Source: an uncultured Granulosicoccaceae bacterium
Lineage (GTDB): Bacteria > Pseudomonadota > Gammaproteobacteria > CALCKW01
Reading direction: 5' to 3'
Assembly: GCA_937925815.1 (NCBI GenBank)
Contig: CALAMQ010000010.1
Span: forward strand, 1-52,457
DNA: 52,457 nucleotides
In this document: one piece after another, positions 20,359 to 29,132 of the stretch
Numbering within the stretch: position 1 is the first letter of the stretch
How the letters are laid out: each line of letters starts with the position of its first letter
Program-made: the position numbers and the translations under genes
The notes under the pieces: generated by a model
Databases searched by the model: none
What the model was told of the DNA's origin: nothing
The model's input: only the letters and a program-made list of their open reading frames with translations

Positions 20359-21575
20359 GCGACCACCCCGTCTCGACGCAGCTGTTCTAAGCGGCTGGCG
20401 TCCACCGCCGGCAGGGCGAGCAACACCGCGTCAGTGTGCGCGCCCAGAGCTGGCCCGGGTGCATCGGTGCGTCCGGGGGTATCGGTCAAGCGCGGGTGCA
20501 TGGCGGGAACCTCAAAGTCGGGTTGATTGGGCAAGGGCAACGGCTCGAACAGACCGCGCGCTCGAAAATGCGGGTCGGTGGACATGTCTGCGACCGAGTA
20601 GATTGGCGCGCTGGGCACCGAGGCCTGCTCAAGCCTTGCCAGTACGTCTGCACTGTCGAGCGCGCCGGTCCATGCTTGTATTGCAGCATCTATTTCGCGT
20701 TGGTGTTCGACGCGACCGGCGTTGTCTTGCATACCCGGGTGTTCGGCAAGATCCTCGCGCGCGGCGGCGATCATCAAACGTTTGTAGATACTGTCGTTGT
20801 TACCGCCGATCACGACAAACGCACCGTCTGCGCAGCGGTAGGTGTTGGTCGGCACAATGCCCGTGACTGTGGTCCCAGCGGGTTCACGCACGACGCCCGC
20901 ACCGCTGAATTCCGGCACCACACCCTCGAGCATATTCCAGGCAGATTCCAGAATTGAGGTATCGACAACCTGGCCACGACCACCTGGTTTTTGTCGGCCG
21001 ATCAACGCGAGCAAGGTACCAATCACCGCGTGCAATCCCGCGAGTGTGTCGCCCATGCTCAAATTGGCACGCACAGGTGCTTGTCCGGGGTGTCCGTTGA
21101 CGTAGCGCAATCCCCCCATCGCTTCACAGGCAGATGCAAACCCCGGTCGCGCGGCATAGGGGCCATCTTGGCCGTACCCCGACACGCGGGTGAACACGAT
21201 GTGCGGGTGTGACTCGCGGTAGCGCTGCGGGCCTATGCCCCATTTTTCGAGCGTGCCCGGCCGGAAATTCTCAACGACCACATCCACCGACTCGATCAAT
21301 TCACCGACCACCTCACGCCCAGCCTCAGTGCGCAAGTCGATGGCAACCGATTGTTTGTTGCGCGCGAGGCTAAACCACCACCACGAGGTGCCGTCGGCGT
21401 CGAGTTCGCGCCAGTTGCGCAGCGGGTCGCCGGTTTCAGGCGGCTCGACCTTGATCACCTGCGCACCGAACCACCCCAACATACTCGCGCAAAAAGGACC
21501 GGCCAACAGTTGACCGAGTTCCAACACGCGCAGCCCCGCCAAGGGCCTGTCATCGCCTGCCGTCACATCAACCAC
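20355..21575 (-). CDS. Class III (CaiB/BaiF) CoA-transferase
   Basis: 406 residues. Typical features are the N-terminal LAGLRVLELGQLLAGPFCASMLGWFGAQVIKVEPPETGDPLRNW, the VVENFRPGTLEKWGIG motif, and NLSMGDTLAGLHAVIGTLLAL, where the Asp is the expected catalytic residue. The enzyme transfers CoA between carboxylic acids; the substrates cannot be read from sequence. The start is GTG 21575 with AAGG 9 bases upstream. It lies 10 bases after yaeQ and overlaps ubiX by 4 bases. Confidence 0.92.
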   Translation of the reverse strand: MVDVTAGDDRPLAGLRVLELGQLLAGPFCASMLGWFGAQVIKVEPPETGDPLRNWRELDADGTSWWWFSLARNKQSVAIDLRTEAGREVVGELIESVDVVVENFRPGTLEKWGIGPQRYRESHPHIVFTRVSGYGQDGPYAARPGFASACEAMGGLRYVNGHPGQAPVRANLSMGDTLAGLHAVIGTLLALIGRQKPGGRGQVVDTSILESAWNMLEGVVPEFSGAGVVREPAGTTVTGIVPTNTYRCADGAFVVIGGNNDSIYKRLMIAAAREDLAEHPGMQDNAGRVEHQREIDAAIQAWTGALDSADVLARLEQASVPSAPIYSVADMSTDPHFRARGLFEPLPLPNQPDFEVPAMHPRLTDTPGRTDAPGPALGAHTDAVLLALPAVDASRLEQLRRDGVVA

Positions 21576-21585
21576 ATTGGCACCT

Positions 21586-22116
21586 TCAGGTTAGTTGTTC
21601 CAATTCCAGCGCAACGTCACCGCGCGAGGTATTCACATACACACTGTTCTCGCTGATGGTGACAGACCAATCGCCGGTTCGTTCCACGGTCTGGGCGAGC
21701 GCAACCACTGCGTCCCATTCAAAGCGGAACACGTCGGCACCGTGGCGTTGCATTGCCTTGCATTCGTTCTGCCACCATGTCGGTGCTTTGTGGTTGAAAC
21801 AATAGACTCGAACCGAGCGCGCCAGGCGGCTCGAGCGTTTCACGCGATCAGCCGTGGGCTCACCGACGTCGATCCACAGTGCGGTTTGGTCATCCAGCGT
21901 GCGCACCCAGAGATCGGGTTCATCCACGTCGGACAGACCTTTGCAAAACACCAGTCCTTCCTGCGCGTTGAGGCACCATGCGAGCACGCGCACCACCATG
22001 CGCTCGGTGGTCTCCGAGGGGTGCAGCGCGACGGTCAGTTCGGCGGTGTCATAGTGCTCGCGGTTGAGGTCGTTTAGCGAGACGCGAAATTTGTGAACGG
22101 TGGATTTGATTGCCAC
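21586..22116 (-). CDS. yaeQ: YaeQ-family protein
   Basis: 176 residues, family length about 180. Clear YaeQ pattern: [62 protein letters not shown]. The fold resembles PD-(D/E)XK nucleases, but the role is not established. The start is GTG 22116. It is the first gene of the operon with the CoA-transferase and ubiX, and diverges from asnS. Confidence 0.92.
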   Translation of the reverse strand: MAIKSTVHKFRVSLNDLNREHYDTAELTVALHPSETTERMVVRVLAWCLNAQEGLVFCKGLSDVDEPDLWVRTLDDQTALWIDVGEPTADRVKRSSRLARSVRVYCFNHKAPTWWQNECKAMQRHGADVFRFEWDAVVALAQTVERTGDWSVTISENSVYVNTSRGDVALELEQLT

Positions 22117-22300
22117 GGAAGACGCTGCAGAAGCTGGGTTGTGCAGTATAAACCGCGGCCGTGTTCACTGTTGGCTGCAAACGCAGTGCACCACCAATCG
22201 CCTACAATTCTCGCCACACACCGTGCCCGCGAGCGGTCTGCACTGGTACGGCACGGATTATGATCGGCTGCTTAGCCGATTTAGCATGAGACCCGAGAGA

Positions 22301-23701
22301 ATGAATGTGACCAATCGCCGTATAGCTGACCTCAGTGATCAAGACATCAACCAAACGGTGTGCTTGCGCGGCTGGGTGCGCACACGGCGCGACAGCAAGG
22401 CCGGTCTGTCATTCATTCAACTGCACGACGGCTCGGGCTTCGCCGCGTTTCAGGTGGTCGCCTCGAGCGAGCTTGAGAACTACACCTCTGAGATCAGCCG
22501 GGTCACGAGCGGCTGCAGCATCAAAGCAACCGGGATGCTGGTCGCAAGCCAGGGCAAAGGCCAATCGCTCGAGCTGCAGGCCTCGGCCATTGAAGTCGTG
22601 GGTTGGGTTGAGAACCCCGACACCTACCCAGTGCAGCCCAAAGCGCACAGCATGGAGTACTTGCGCGAGGTTGCGCACCTGCGACCCCGAACCAACACCT
22701 TCGGTGCGGTTGCACGCATTCGCCACTACCTCGCACAAGCGATTCACAGCTACTTCGCTGACAACGGTTTCCTGTGGGTACACACGCCGATCATCACCAC
22801 CGGTGACGCCGAGGGCGCGGGAGAGATGTTCCGGGTCAGCACGCTGGATTTGGCAAATTTACCGCGCACCGAGTCAGGCGCGGTGGACACCTCACAAGAC
22901 TTTTTTGGTCGCGACGCCTTCCTCACGGTGTCGGGCCAACTCAATGTCGAAGCCTATTGTCTAGCGCTCGACAAGGTGTACACCTTTGGACCGACTTTCC
23001 GTGCTGAAAACTCCAACACCAGCCGACACCTGGCAGAATTCTGGATGATCGAACCTGAGATCGCATTCGCAGATCTCAATGACATCGCCGTGCTCGCTGA
23101 CAACCTGATCAAGCACGCCCTGAAAGTGTTACTCAATGAGCGCGAAGACGATCTCGCCTTTTTCAATCAGCGCATTGACACCGACTGCCTCAACCGCCTG
23201 CAACGTTTTGTCGACACCCCGGTCACGCGCATGAGCTACACCGACGCGGTCGCTATTCTCGAATCTTCTGGTCAGAACTTTGAATTCCCGGTGTCGTGGG
23301 GTATCGACCTCTCGAGCGAACACGAGCGTTGGCTGTGTGAACAGTACGTCAAGGGACCTGTCGTGGTGCAGGATTACCCCAAAGACATCAAAGCGTTCTA
23401 CATGCGGGTCAACGACGACGGCAACACGGTCGCGGCGATGGACTTGCTCGCGCCGGGCATTGGCGAGATTGTCGGCGGCGCGCAACGCGAGGAACGCTTG
23501 CCGCAGCTCGATGCGCGCATGGATGAAGTCGGTGTCGACAAAGACCACCTCGATTGGTACCGCGACTTGCGCCGCTACGGCAGCGTGCCACACGCGGGCT
23601 TCGGGCTCGGATTTGAGCGCTTGGTGGTCTACGCCACCGGCCTTGGCAATGTGCGCGACGCCATCCCCTATCCGCGCACGCCGCGAAGTGCACCCTTCTG
23701 A
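22301..23701 (+). CDS. asnS: Asparaginyl-tRNA synthetase
   Basis: Charges tRNA-Asn. 466 residues from ATG 22301, the same length as E. coli AsnRS; upstream in-frame codons overlap yaeQ and look non-coding. The OB-fold anticodon-binding domain is at about 15-110 ([28 protein letters not shown]) and class II motifs follow: [39 protein letters not shown] (motif 2) and [29 protein letters not shown] (motif 3). A genuine AsnRS implies direct charging. Confidence 0.97.
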   Translation: MNVTNRRIADLSDQDINQTVCLRGWVRTRRDSKAGLSFIQLHDGSGFAAFQVVASSELENYTSEISRVTSGCSIKATGMLVASQGKGQSLELQASAIEVVGWVENPDTYPVQPKAHSMEYLREVAHLRPRTNTFGAVARIRHYLAQAIHSYFADNGFLWVHTPIITTGDAEGAGEMFRVSTLDLANLPRTESGAVDTSQDFFGRDAFLTVSGQLNVEAYCLALDKVYTFGPTFRAENSNTSRHLAEFWMIEPEIAFADLNDIAVLADNLIKHALKVLLNEREDDLAFFNQRIDTDCLNRLQRFVDTPVTRMSYTDAVAILESSGQNFEFPVSWGIDLSSEHERWLCEQYVKGPVVVQDYPKDIKAFYMRVNDDGNTVAAMDLLAPGIGEIVGGAQREERLPQLDARMDEVGVDKDHLDWYRDLRRYGSVPHAGFGLGFERLVVYATGLGNVRDAIPYPRTPRSAPF

Positions 23702-23748
23702 CTAGGCACCATTCGAATCACCCCGTCAATTCATCGCGAGCTCGGTGC

Positions 23749-24804
23749 TCAGGCCCATATGTCCCCGACGGTGAACCCGCGGGGGAATGGGTCGCTCGGG
23801 TCCAACAGATACTGTGAGATTCCACTGATCCACGCTTGGCCGCTCAATGACGGCACAATCGCCTGATAGGGACCGACGGTTGTCGTGCGTTCGATACGGC
23901 CCGTAAAACAGGTGCCGAGCGGCCCGGCGTTAACATAATCGGCGCCAACTTCGAGCTCGCCTCTGGCGTGCAGTACCGCAAGCTTGGCACAGGTGCCCGT
24001 GCCACAGGGTGAGCGATCCAGCGCCCCGCTGATGCCATCGCCACGACTCGCATCAAAGCGGCCGGAAGACAGCACCACAGCCCCACGGCCGTGCGTACCT
24101 TCTTCTCTAGGTGGTGCCGTCAGCTGCGAGATTGTTGGCCCGTTGATGGCCGGGTTCTCCGGGTGCTCAACCGGATATTGCAGACGTGCTGCTTCACGCA
24201 TGGCCTCGCCTGCACGCACGATGGCGTTGCCGTTCTCGGCAACTGGGTCAAGCTTGAATTGCGCAGCATCAGCGATCACGTAGAACATACCACCCCAGGC
24301 GATATCCACGGTCACAGTGCCAAAGCCCGGTATCACCAGGGGGACATCTAGATGCGCAACGAACGCCGGCACGTTCACAAAAGACACTTGTGTGACCTTG
24401 CCGTCACGGCACAGCGCTGTGACAGAAATCAAACCGGCTGGCGTCTCTAACTGCAATTCGGTGACCGGCTCAACCATCGGCAAAATGCCCGTCTCCAGCA
24501 GCGTGGTGACAACACACATTGTGTTGCTGCCCGACATCGGTGGGTACTCGGTCTGCTCCATGATGATAAAGCCCGCATCGGCACGCGGATCACAGGGCGG
24601 CACCAGTGCGTTGCAGCACAGCGCAGGGTTGCCGCGCGGCTCCTGCAGCATCAAGGTGCGAATGTCATCGTGGTGAGCGGCCATGTATTGCATCTTCTCG
24701 AACACCGTCTCACCTTTGAGCGGCGGCATACCACCGGTGATGACACGTCCTCCCTCGCCTTCGGCGTGCGCCTCAACGGCGGTGATCATTCGACTGGCTC
24801 TCAT
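23749..24804 (-). CDS. Proline racemase-family enzyme (hydroxyproline epimerase or dehydratase)
   Basis: 351 residues (ATG 24804; ATG 24789 is also possible). It has the fold signatures of the proline racemase superfamily: FEKMQYMAAHHDDIRTLMLQEPRG, the first active-site motif MSGSNTMC, and the second, DRSPCGTGTCAKLAVLHARGEL. The general-base position that is Cys in proline racemase and most 4-hydroxyproline epimerases is Ser here (residue 91), while the second Cys (267) is kept. Family members with a changed first residue include trans-3-hydroxy-L-proline dehydratases and some epimerases, so the reaction is uncertain. It diverges from a PhzF-family gene around a 16-bp palindrome, suggesting shared control and a role in hydroxyproline use. 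Confidence 0.88.
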   Translation of the reverse strand: MRASRMITAVEAHAEGEGGRVITGGMPPLKGETVFEKMQYMAAHHDDIRTLMLQEPRGNPALCCNALVPPCDPRADAGFIIMEQTEYPPMSGSNTMCVVTTLLETGILPMVEPVTELQLETPAGLISVTALCRDGKVTQVSFVNVPAFVAHLDVPLVIPGFGTVTVDIAWGGMFYVIADAAQFKLDPVAENGNAIVRAGEAMREAARLQYPVEHPENPAINGPTISQLTAPPREEGTHGRGAVVLSSGRFDASRGDGISGALDRSPCGTGTCAKLAVLHARGELEVGADYVNAGPLGTCFTGRIERTTTVGPYQAIVPSLSGQAWISGISQYLLDPSDPFPRGFTVGDIWA

Positions 24805-24925
24805 TCGGGGATTCTCTGTTTCGATGGAACAATTGGTTTCTGATGCCGTGCAACCGGTGAACGCAATCTCAAACCCACTCGCCGTGTCCAGTAGACCGGT
24901 CGAGCGGGCTGTGAGAAGTTATCGC

Positions 24926-24941
24926 AGAAGGGTACCCTTCT
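24926..24941. promoter_or_regulatory. 16-bp perfect palindrome, candidate operator
   Basis: AGAAGGGTACCCTTCT is a perfect palindrome in the 167-base gap between the divergent racemase-family and PhzF-family genes. It lies 30 bases before the phzF-like ATG, a good position for repressor control. It has no loop and no T run, so an operator is more likely than a terminator. The regulator is not in the window. Confidence 0.5.
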
Positions 24942-24971
24942 TCGACAGATAGAAGCTTGCAGGCCCTCAAG

Positions 24972-25814
24972 ATGGCGCGATCAAGACATTATGTTGAATG
25001 TGATGTATTCAGTCGGCAACCTTTGCAGGGCAACGCCCTCGCGGTCGTACTCGACGCAGACGGCCTAAGTGACGCCGATATGGCGAGCTTCGCACGTTGG
25101 ACCAACCTCGCCGAAACAACATTCGTCACGCCCCCGACTGACGCAGACGCGGACTACGCCGTGCGCATCTTCACACCCAACCGTGAAATGCCCTTTGCTG
25201 GCCACCCCACTCTCGGCACCTGTATGGCCTGGTTACACGCTGGCGGCGTGCCGCGCGACCCGGGCGTCGTGCGCCAGGCTTGCGGTGTTGGCGTGGTCGA
25301 AATAGACACACGGGGCGATGAACCCGCGTTTATCGCCCCGCCCACCGACATCTGCGAAATGCCCGCCGAGACCCGGACTCGGCACCTCGATGCGCTCGGT
25401 ATCGATGAAAACTGGGTTAACCATTCGGTCGCGCTCAACAATGGACCGCAGTGGCAGGTGTTTGAACTCGACAGCGCTGAACGCGTAATGCAGGTCGATT
25501 CGAGCCGGGTTCGCTGGCCAGAATTTGCGGCCATCGGCTTGATAGGCGCGCACCCAAGCGAGCACGAGTGCGATTTTGAGGTGCGCATGCTCGCACCGTC
25601 GAGCGGCATGTCAGAGGATCCCATCACCGGTTCCTTGAACGCGGCTATTGCGCATTGGCTGTGCGCGCAGGGCCGGTTGGCGTCACCAATACGCGTGGCG
25701 CAAGGCACCGTCATTGGCCGCGCAGGCCGGGTGTCAGTGGTGCCTGGCGATCAGAACGATGTGCGAATTGGTGGCCACGTCAACATCTTGGTTGAGGGCA
25801 CGGTGCTGTTGTAA
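24972..25814 (+). CDS. PhzF-family isomerase-like protein
   Basis: 280 residues from ATG 24972 (a TTG at 24957 would add five). Family motifs: YVECDVFSRQPLQGNALAVVLDA, the NLAETTFV segment with the catalytic Glu, RIFTPNREMPFAGHPTLGTCMAW, and the C-terminal half EDPITGSLNAAIAHWL. Members include PhzF of phenazine synthesis, but most act elsewhere and are uncharacterised. No other phenazine gene is present. Its pairing with the racemase-family gene suggests a step in the same amino-acid pathway. Confidence 0.88.
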   Translation: MARSRHYVECDVFSRQPLQGNALAVVLDADGLSDADMASFARWTNLAETTFVTPPTDADADYAVRIFTPNREMPFAGHPTLGTCMAWLHAGGVPRDPGVVRQACGVGVVEIDTRGDEPAFIAPPTDICEMPAETRTRHLDALGIDENWVNHSVALNNGPQWQVFELDSAERVMQVDSSRVRWPEFAAIGLIGAHPSEHECDFEVRMLAPSSGMSEDPITGSLNAAIAHWLCAQGRLASPIRVAQGTVIGRAGRVSVVPGDQNDVRIGGHVNILVEGTVLL

Positions 25815-25879
25815 CCGGCCGCGTTGGGGCCGGCTCAGTCGGTTTGTTACAACAAAATACAGGCCGCCGTAAGCGGCCT
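25808..25879 (-). terminator. Terminator region between phzF-like gene and gap
   Basis: Two structures fill the convergent gap. Arms AGGCCGC (25861-25867) and GCGGCCT (25873-25879) lie 12 bases after the gap stop and on the minus strand are followed by TGTATTTTGTTG, a usable T-rich tail. A longer stem pairs GTTGTAAC (25808-25815) with GTTACAAC (25846-25853), enclosing CCGGCC/GGCCGG, right at the phzF-like stop codon, without a T run on the plus strand. Confidence 0.6.
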
Positions 25880-25891
25880 TGTCATACTGCC

Positions 25892-26908
25892 TTAAGCAGG
25901 CTCTGCGGCGGTGGCCGCGACGTTGTGCCAGTACACGGCGGTATCGAGCAGGCGGTTGGCAAAACCCCATTCGTTGTCGTACCAGGCACTGACACTGACC
26001 AAGCGCTTGTCGACAACGCGTGTGCACGCTGCATCCACGATCGAAGATTGGCTGCTGTGGTTGAAGTCTGTGGACACCAGTGGCTCGTTGCAGACCGACA
26101 TCACAATGTCGTCCGACGCTTCAGCAAGCGCGGCGTTAACTGATTCAACAGACGCATCTTTGGCAACTGACACGGTAAGTTCGATCATTGAGACGTTTGG
26201 TGTTGGCACGCGCAGCGCCTGACCGTCGAGTTTGCCTGCGAGCTCAGGCAACACACTGCCAACTGCGCGGGCTGCGCCCGTTGCAGTGGGGATAATGGAC
26301 ATTGCAGCCGCCCGCGCCCGGCGCGGGTCTTTGTGCGGTGCATCCACCAGTGACTGGTCACCAGTGTAGGCGTGAACGGTTGTGACCGATCCCCGCTCTA
26401 TGCCAAACGCGCTGTGCAAAGCTGCGGCAACTGGCGAAACGCAGTTGGTGGTGCACGACGCATTTGAGACAACCGTGCTGTCGGCACTGATGGTTTTGTG
26501 ATTGACGCCAAAGACCACGGTGTGATCTGAATCTTTGCCGGGCGCTGAGACCAACACCCGACTGGCACCGGCTTCGAGGTGAAGCGCCGCGTCGTCACGG
26601 GCGGTAAAGCGACCGGTGCACTCGAACACCGTATCTACGTCCAGGTCAGCCCACGGCAACAGCGCTGGCTTTGGCTGGTGGCAGATTGCAACACGGTGTC
26701 CGTTGACCACCAGCGCGCCGTCGTCGAGTTCGACCGAGCCGATGAAACGACCGTGGCTGGAGTCATAGGAGAACAGGTGCGCCATTTGTTCTGCCGGCAT
26801 CAAATCATTGATGGCGACAACTTCCATATCTGAGCGCCCAGACTCGATCCACGCGCGCAGGGCCAACCGCCCGATTCTGCCGAAACCGTTGATTGCCACC
26901 CGTGTCAT
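25892..26908 (-). CDS. gap: Glyceraldehyde-3-phosphate dehydrogenase
   Basis: 338 residues. NAD-binding start (RVAINGFGRIGRLALRAW), with NDL at residues 34-36, the Asp fitting NAD preference; active-site Cys in SNASCTTNC; HAYTGDQ, RRARAAAMSIIPTATGAA and the C-terminal SAWYDNEWGFANRLLDT. The TATGAA motif separates it from erythrose-4-phosphate dehydrogenase. No phosphoglycerate kinase follows, so it is an isolated gap, which fits catabolic control. A good promoter and a HexR-like box lie directly upstream. Confidence 0.95.
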   Translation of the reverse strand: MTRVAINGFGRIGRLALRAWIESGRSDMEVVAINDLMPAEQMAHLFSYDSSHGRFIGSVELDDGALVVNGHRVAICHQPKPALLPWADLDVDTVFECTGRFTARDDAALHLEAGASRVLVSAPGKDSDHTVVFGVNHKTISADSTVVSNASCTTNCVSPVAAALHSAFGIERGSVTTVHAYTGDQSLVDAPHKDPRRARAAAMSIIPTATGAARAVGSVLPELAGKLDGQALRVPTPNVSMIELTVSVAKDASVESVNAALAEASDDIVMSVCNEPLVSTDFNHSSQSSIVDAACTRVVDKRLVSVSAWYDNEWGFANRLLDTAVYWHNVAATAAEPA

Positions 26909-26922
26909 GCCACACCCCAGTC

Positions 26923-26937
26923 TGTAGTTAAATTACA
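26923..26937. promoter_or_regulatory. HexR-like operator of gap
   Basis: TGTAGTTAAATTACA differs by one base from the gammaproteobacterial HexR motif as I recall it (TGTAATTAAATTACA). It lies 15 bases before the gap ATG and about 10-24 bases downstream of the predicted start, a position where a bound repressor would block transcription. HexR controls gap and Entner-Doudoroff genes in other gammaproteobacteria. No hexR gene is in the window. Confidence 0.65.
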
Positions 26938-26953
26938 AAAAATCATCACCGCG

Positions 26954-26982
26954 ATGCTAATCGGTTAAATTTTTGTAGTCAA
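26954..26982 (-). promoter_or_regulatory. Sigma70 promoter of gap
   Basis: On the minus strand, TTGACT (26982-26977) and TAGCAT (26959-26954) have the ideal 17-base spacer in an AT-rich stretch. The predicted start is near 26947, giving a leader of about 40 bases that contains the HexR-like box. Confidence 0.6.
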
Positions 26983-27074
26983 ACGCGGGCGTGGGTTTCG
27001 CCTGAACATTTGAGTACTACGTATAAACTGGGCAACTGATAAACTTCGAGCCCGCCCACGGCGCCCGTCGATTT

Positions 27075-27602
27075 ATGGCCAGGCCGCACACGCTCACTCG
27101 CCAACACCCCACTGCTACAGCGTCCCGTTTCTCCGCGCTCAAACGCCGGGCGATCAGCTCAGCGGACACAGCATTCGCATTGCGATTGATCGAGACCACC
27201 TTGCGCCCGTGGATTGAACGCGATCACGGTCGCTGGAATGCGGCCGCCATGGAGCGTCACGTGCGTATGCGCTGCGCCGAGGGGCGCTGGCAGATGTTAA
27301 TGATTCAGGGCGAATCTATCGGCTTGATAGCACTGGAGGAAACTGCGCGTGAGTTGCGGTTGGAGCAACTGTTCATTGCCCCGAGCTGGCAGCGCCTGGG
27401 CATTGGCCGCCACCTGATTCAGTGGTGCCAATCACTCGGGCAACGCAGCAAGAAACCGGTTCGCTTGACTGTTTTACACTCCAATCCAGCAAGGCGTTTT
27501 TATCAAGGTTGCGGTTTCATTGAAGAGAAACGCACTCGCAACGTACACACCCTCGCCTGGTACCCATCCAGCGTCGCCCACAGCAGACTCGCTATCGCAT
27601 GA
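27075..27602 (+). CDS. GNAT-family N-acetyltransferase
   Basis: 175 residues. The GNAT core is at about 60-160: GRWQMLMIQGESIGLIALEE, then LEQLFIAPSWQRLGIGRHLIQWCQSLG with the acetyl-CoA binding R/Q-x2-GIG motif, and VRLTVLHSNPARRFYQGCGFIEEKRTRN. The substrate is unknown. The first 25 residues are Arg/Thr-rich and may not be translated. It overlaps mtaB by 4 bases (ATGA), so the two are co-expressed. Confidence 0.82.
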   Translation: MARPHTLTRQHPTATASRFSALKRRAISSADTAFALRLIETTLRPWIERDHGRWNAAAMERHVRMRCAEGRWQMLMIQGESIGLIALEETARELRLEQLFIAPSWQRLGIGRHLIQWCQSLGQRSKKPVRLTVLHSNPARRFYQGCGFIEEKRTRNVHTLAWYPSSVAHSRLAIA

Positions 27603-28903
27603 AAGTTCACCTCAACACACTCGGCTGCCGACTCAACGAAGCGGAGCTCGAGACCTGGGCAGAGCAGTTCCGTGGCCACGGCGCGACACTGGTCAACACG
27701 CCTGAGAATGCCGATTTATCCGTATTGAACACCTGTGCAGTCACCGCTGAGGCGGTTCGCAAGTCTCGCCAGACACTGCGTCGCCTGCACCGATCAAACC
27801 CGTCTGCAAAGTTGGTTGTGACCGGTTGCCACGCCACCTTGTCAAGCGATCAAGTGGCCGGCGAACTCGGTGTTGATTTGGTGCTCGACAACCAGAGCAA
27901 ACACGATTTGGTCGCGCGCAGCCTGGCCGAACTCGAACTGCCCGTGATGCCAGAGATCGCAACCGCCCCCGCGGAGCCATCTCTGTTCATGCGCAACCGA
28001 CACCGCGCCTTCATCAAGATTCAAGACGGCTGCCGCTATCGCTGCACCTATTGCATCGTGACCACGGCACGCGGTGAAGAGCGCTCTCGTCCAGTTGCTG
28101 AGATCGTCGATGAAATCAATCGACTTGGCGAACTCGGTGTACAGGAAGCGGTGCTCACTGGTGTTCATGTCGGCGGCTACGGCTCGGACCTGGAATCGGA
28201 TCTATCGACATTGGTCCGCAGTATTCTCGACAACACAGATCTGCCTCGGTTGCGATTTGCGTCAGTCGAGCCCTGGGACTTGCCAGCCGATTTTTGGGCG
28301 TTGTTTGCCAACCCTCGCCTCATGCCCCACATGCATTTGCCACTGCAAAGCGGATCAGACAGCGTACTGCGACGCATGGCGAGACGGTGCAAAACGCAAG
28401 AATTTCAGGAACTCGTCAGCGCTGCGCGCGCGGCGGTCCCCGGGTTCAATGTCACAACAGACATCATCGTCGGCTTTCCGGGTGAGACTGAGGCGGAATG
28501 GCAACAAACCTTGGCCACAGTCGAGTGCATCGGCTTTGGTCACATGCACATCTTCAGCTACTCACGCCGCGAGGGCACCAAGGCTGCAAATCTGCCAGAC
28601 CCCGTGCCCAAGGCGGTGGCAAGTGAACGCTCACGCACATTGCACGCCCTTGCAGAACAACTCAAACACGACCACATGCGCAGCATGATCGGCAGTGACC
28701 AACGCATCTTGTGGGAGGGTCAGGGCACATTGGATAACAACGGCCAGTATTTGCAGTCTGGTTACACCGAGAATTTCGTGCGAGTGCAACGCCACACACA
28801 ATCCTCAGAGCACACTGCAATCGCAGACGTGCGCATTGTGGATCGGTTCAATGGCCCGCGCGGCTGGGTGTTGCAAGGCGAAGGCACGAGCGGCTCAGCC
28901 TGA
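27599..28903 (+). CDS. mtaB: tRNA (t6A37) methylthiotransferase MtaB
   Basis: Radical SAM enzyme that converts t6A to ms2t6A at position 37 of tRNAs reading ANN codons. 434 residues. N-terminal UPF0004 domain with three cluster Cys (LGCRLNEAE, LNTCAVT, TGCHA), radical SAM motif CRYRCTYCIV (CxxxCxxC), VLTGVHVGGYG, LHLPLQSGSDSVLRRMARR and a C-terminal TRAM-like region. The HVGGYG and the N-terminal TLGCRLNEAE pattern fit MtaB rather than MiaB or RimO. MtaB is less usual in gammaproteobacteria than MiaB. Confidence 0.9.
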   Translation: MKVHLNTLGCRLNEAELETWAEQFRGHGATLVNTPENADLSVLNTCAVTAEAVRKSRQTLRRLHRSNPSAKLVVTGCHATLSSDQVAGELGVDLVLDNQSKHDLVARSLAELELPVMPEIATAPAEPSLFMRNRHRAFIKIQDGCRYRCTYCIVTTARGEERSRPVAEIVDEINRLGELGVQEAVLTGVHVGGYGSDLESDLSTLVRSILDNTDLPRLRFASVEPWDLPADFWALFANPRLMPHMHLPLQSGSDSVLRRMARRCKTQEFQELVSAARAAVPGFNVTTDIIVGFPGETEAEWQQTLATVECIGFGHMHIFSYSRREGTKAANLPDPVPKAVASERSRTLHALAEQLKHDHMRSMIGSDQRILWEGQGTLDNNGQYLQSGYTENFVRVQRHTQSSEHTAIADVRIVDRFNGPRGWVLQGEGTSGSA

Positions 28904-29000
28904 GCGAAAGCGAGTACGTGCAAACCACAGTTAGCGCGCAATTCGGCAATTTGTTTTATTTCCAACGATCTGTTCGGCACAATCGTGCACGGAGTGTGAC

Positions 29001-29029
29001 TGATACGTTACGTTGCGAAGGCCTATACT
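29001..29029 (+). promoter_or_regulatory. Candidate promoter of the PDH operon
   Basis: TATACT (29024-29029) is a good -10; the base block 17 upstream, TGATAC (29001-29006), is a poor -35. Predicted start near 29036, about 97 bases before aceE. I found no PdhR-type AATTGGT-N3-ACCAATT site in the 229-base gap. Confidence 0.35.
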
Positions 29030-29132
29030 CCACCGATCCAGCGCGTGTCCCAGCATTGATCGCACGCAATCTAAATCGATGTCAGTGGACGACGCTGATC
29101 GCCAGTGACATTTGCCGGCTTGCGAGGTTGCC

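Noticed and set aside
25892-26908. Erythrose-4-phosphate dehydrogenase (epd) instead of gap
   Set aside because: HAYTGDQ, TATGAA and the WYDNEWG end fit GAPDH, and the HexR-like box fits a gap promoter.
28904-29132. PdhR operator before aceE
   Set aside because: No AATTGGT-N3-ACCAATT-like sequence is present, so the PDH operon control is left open.
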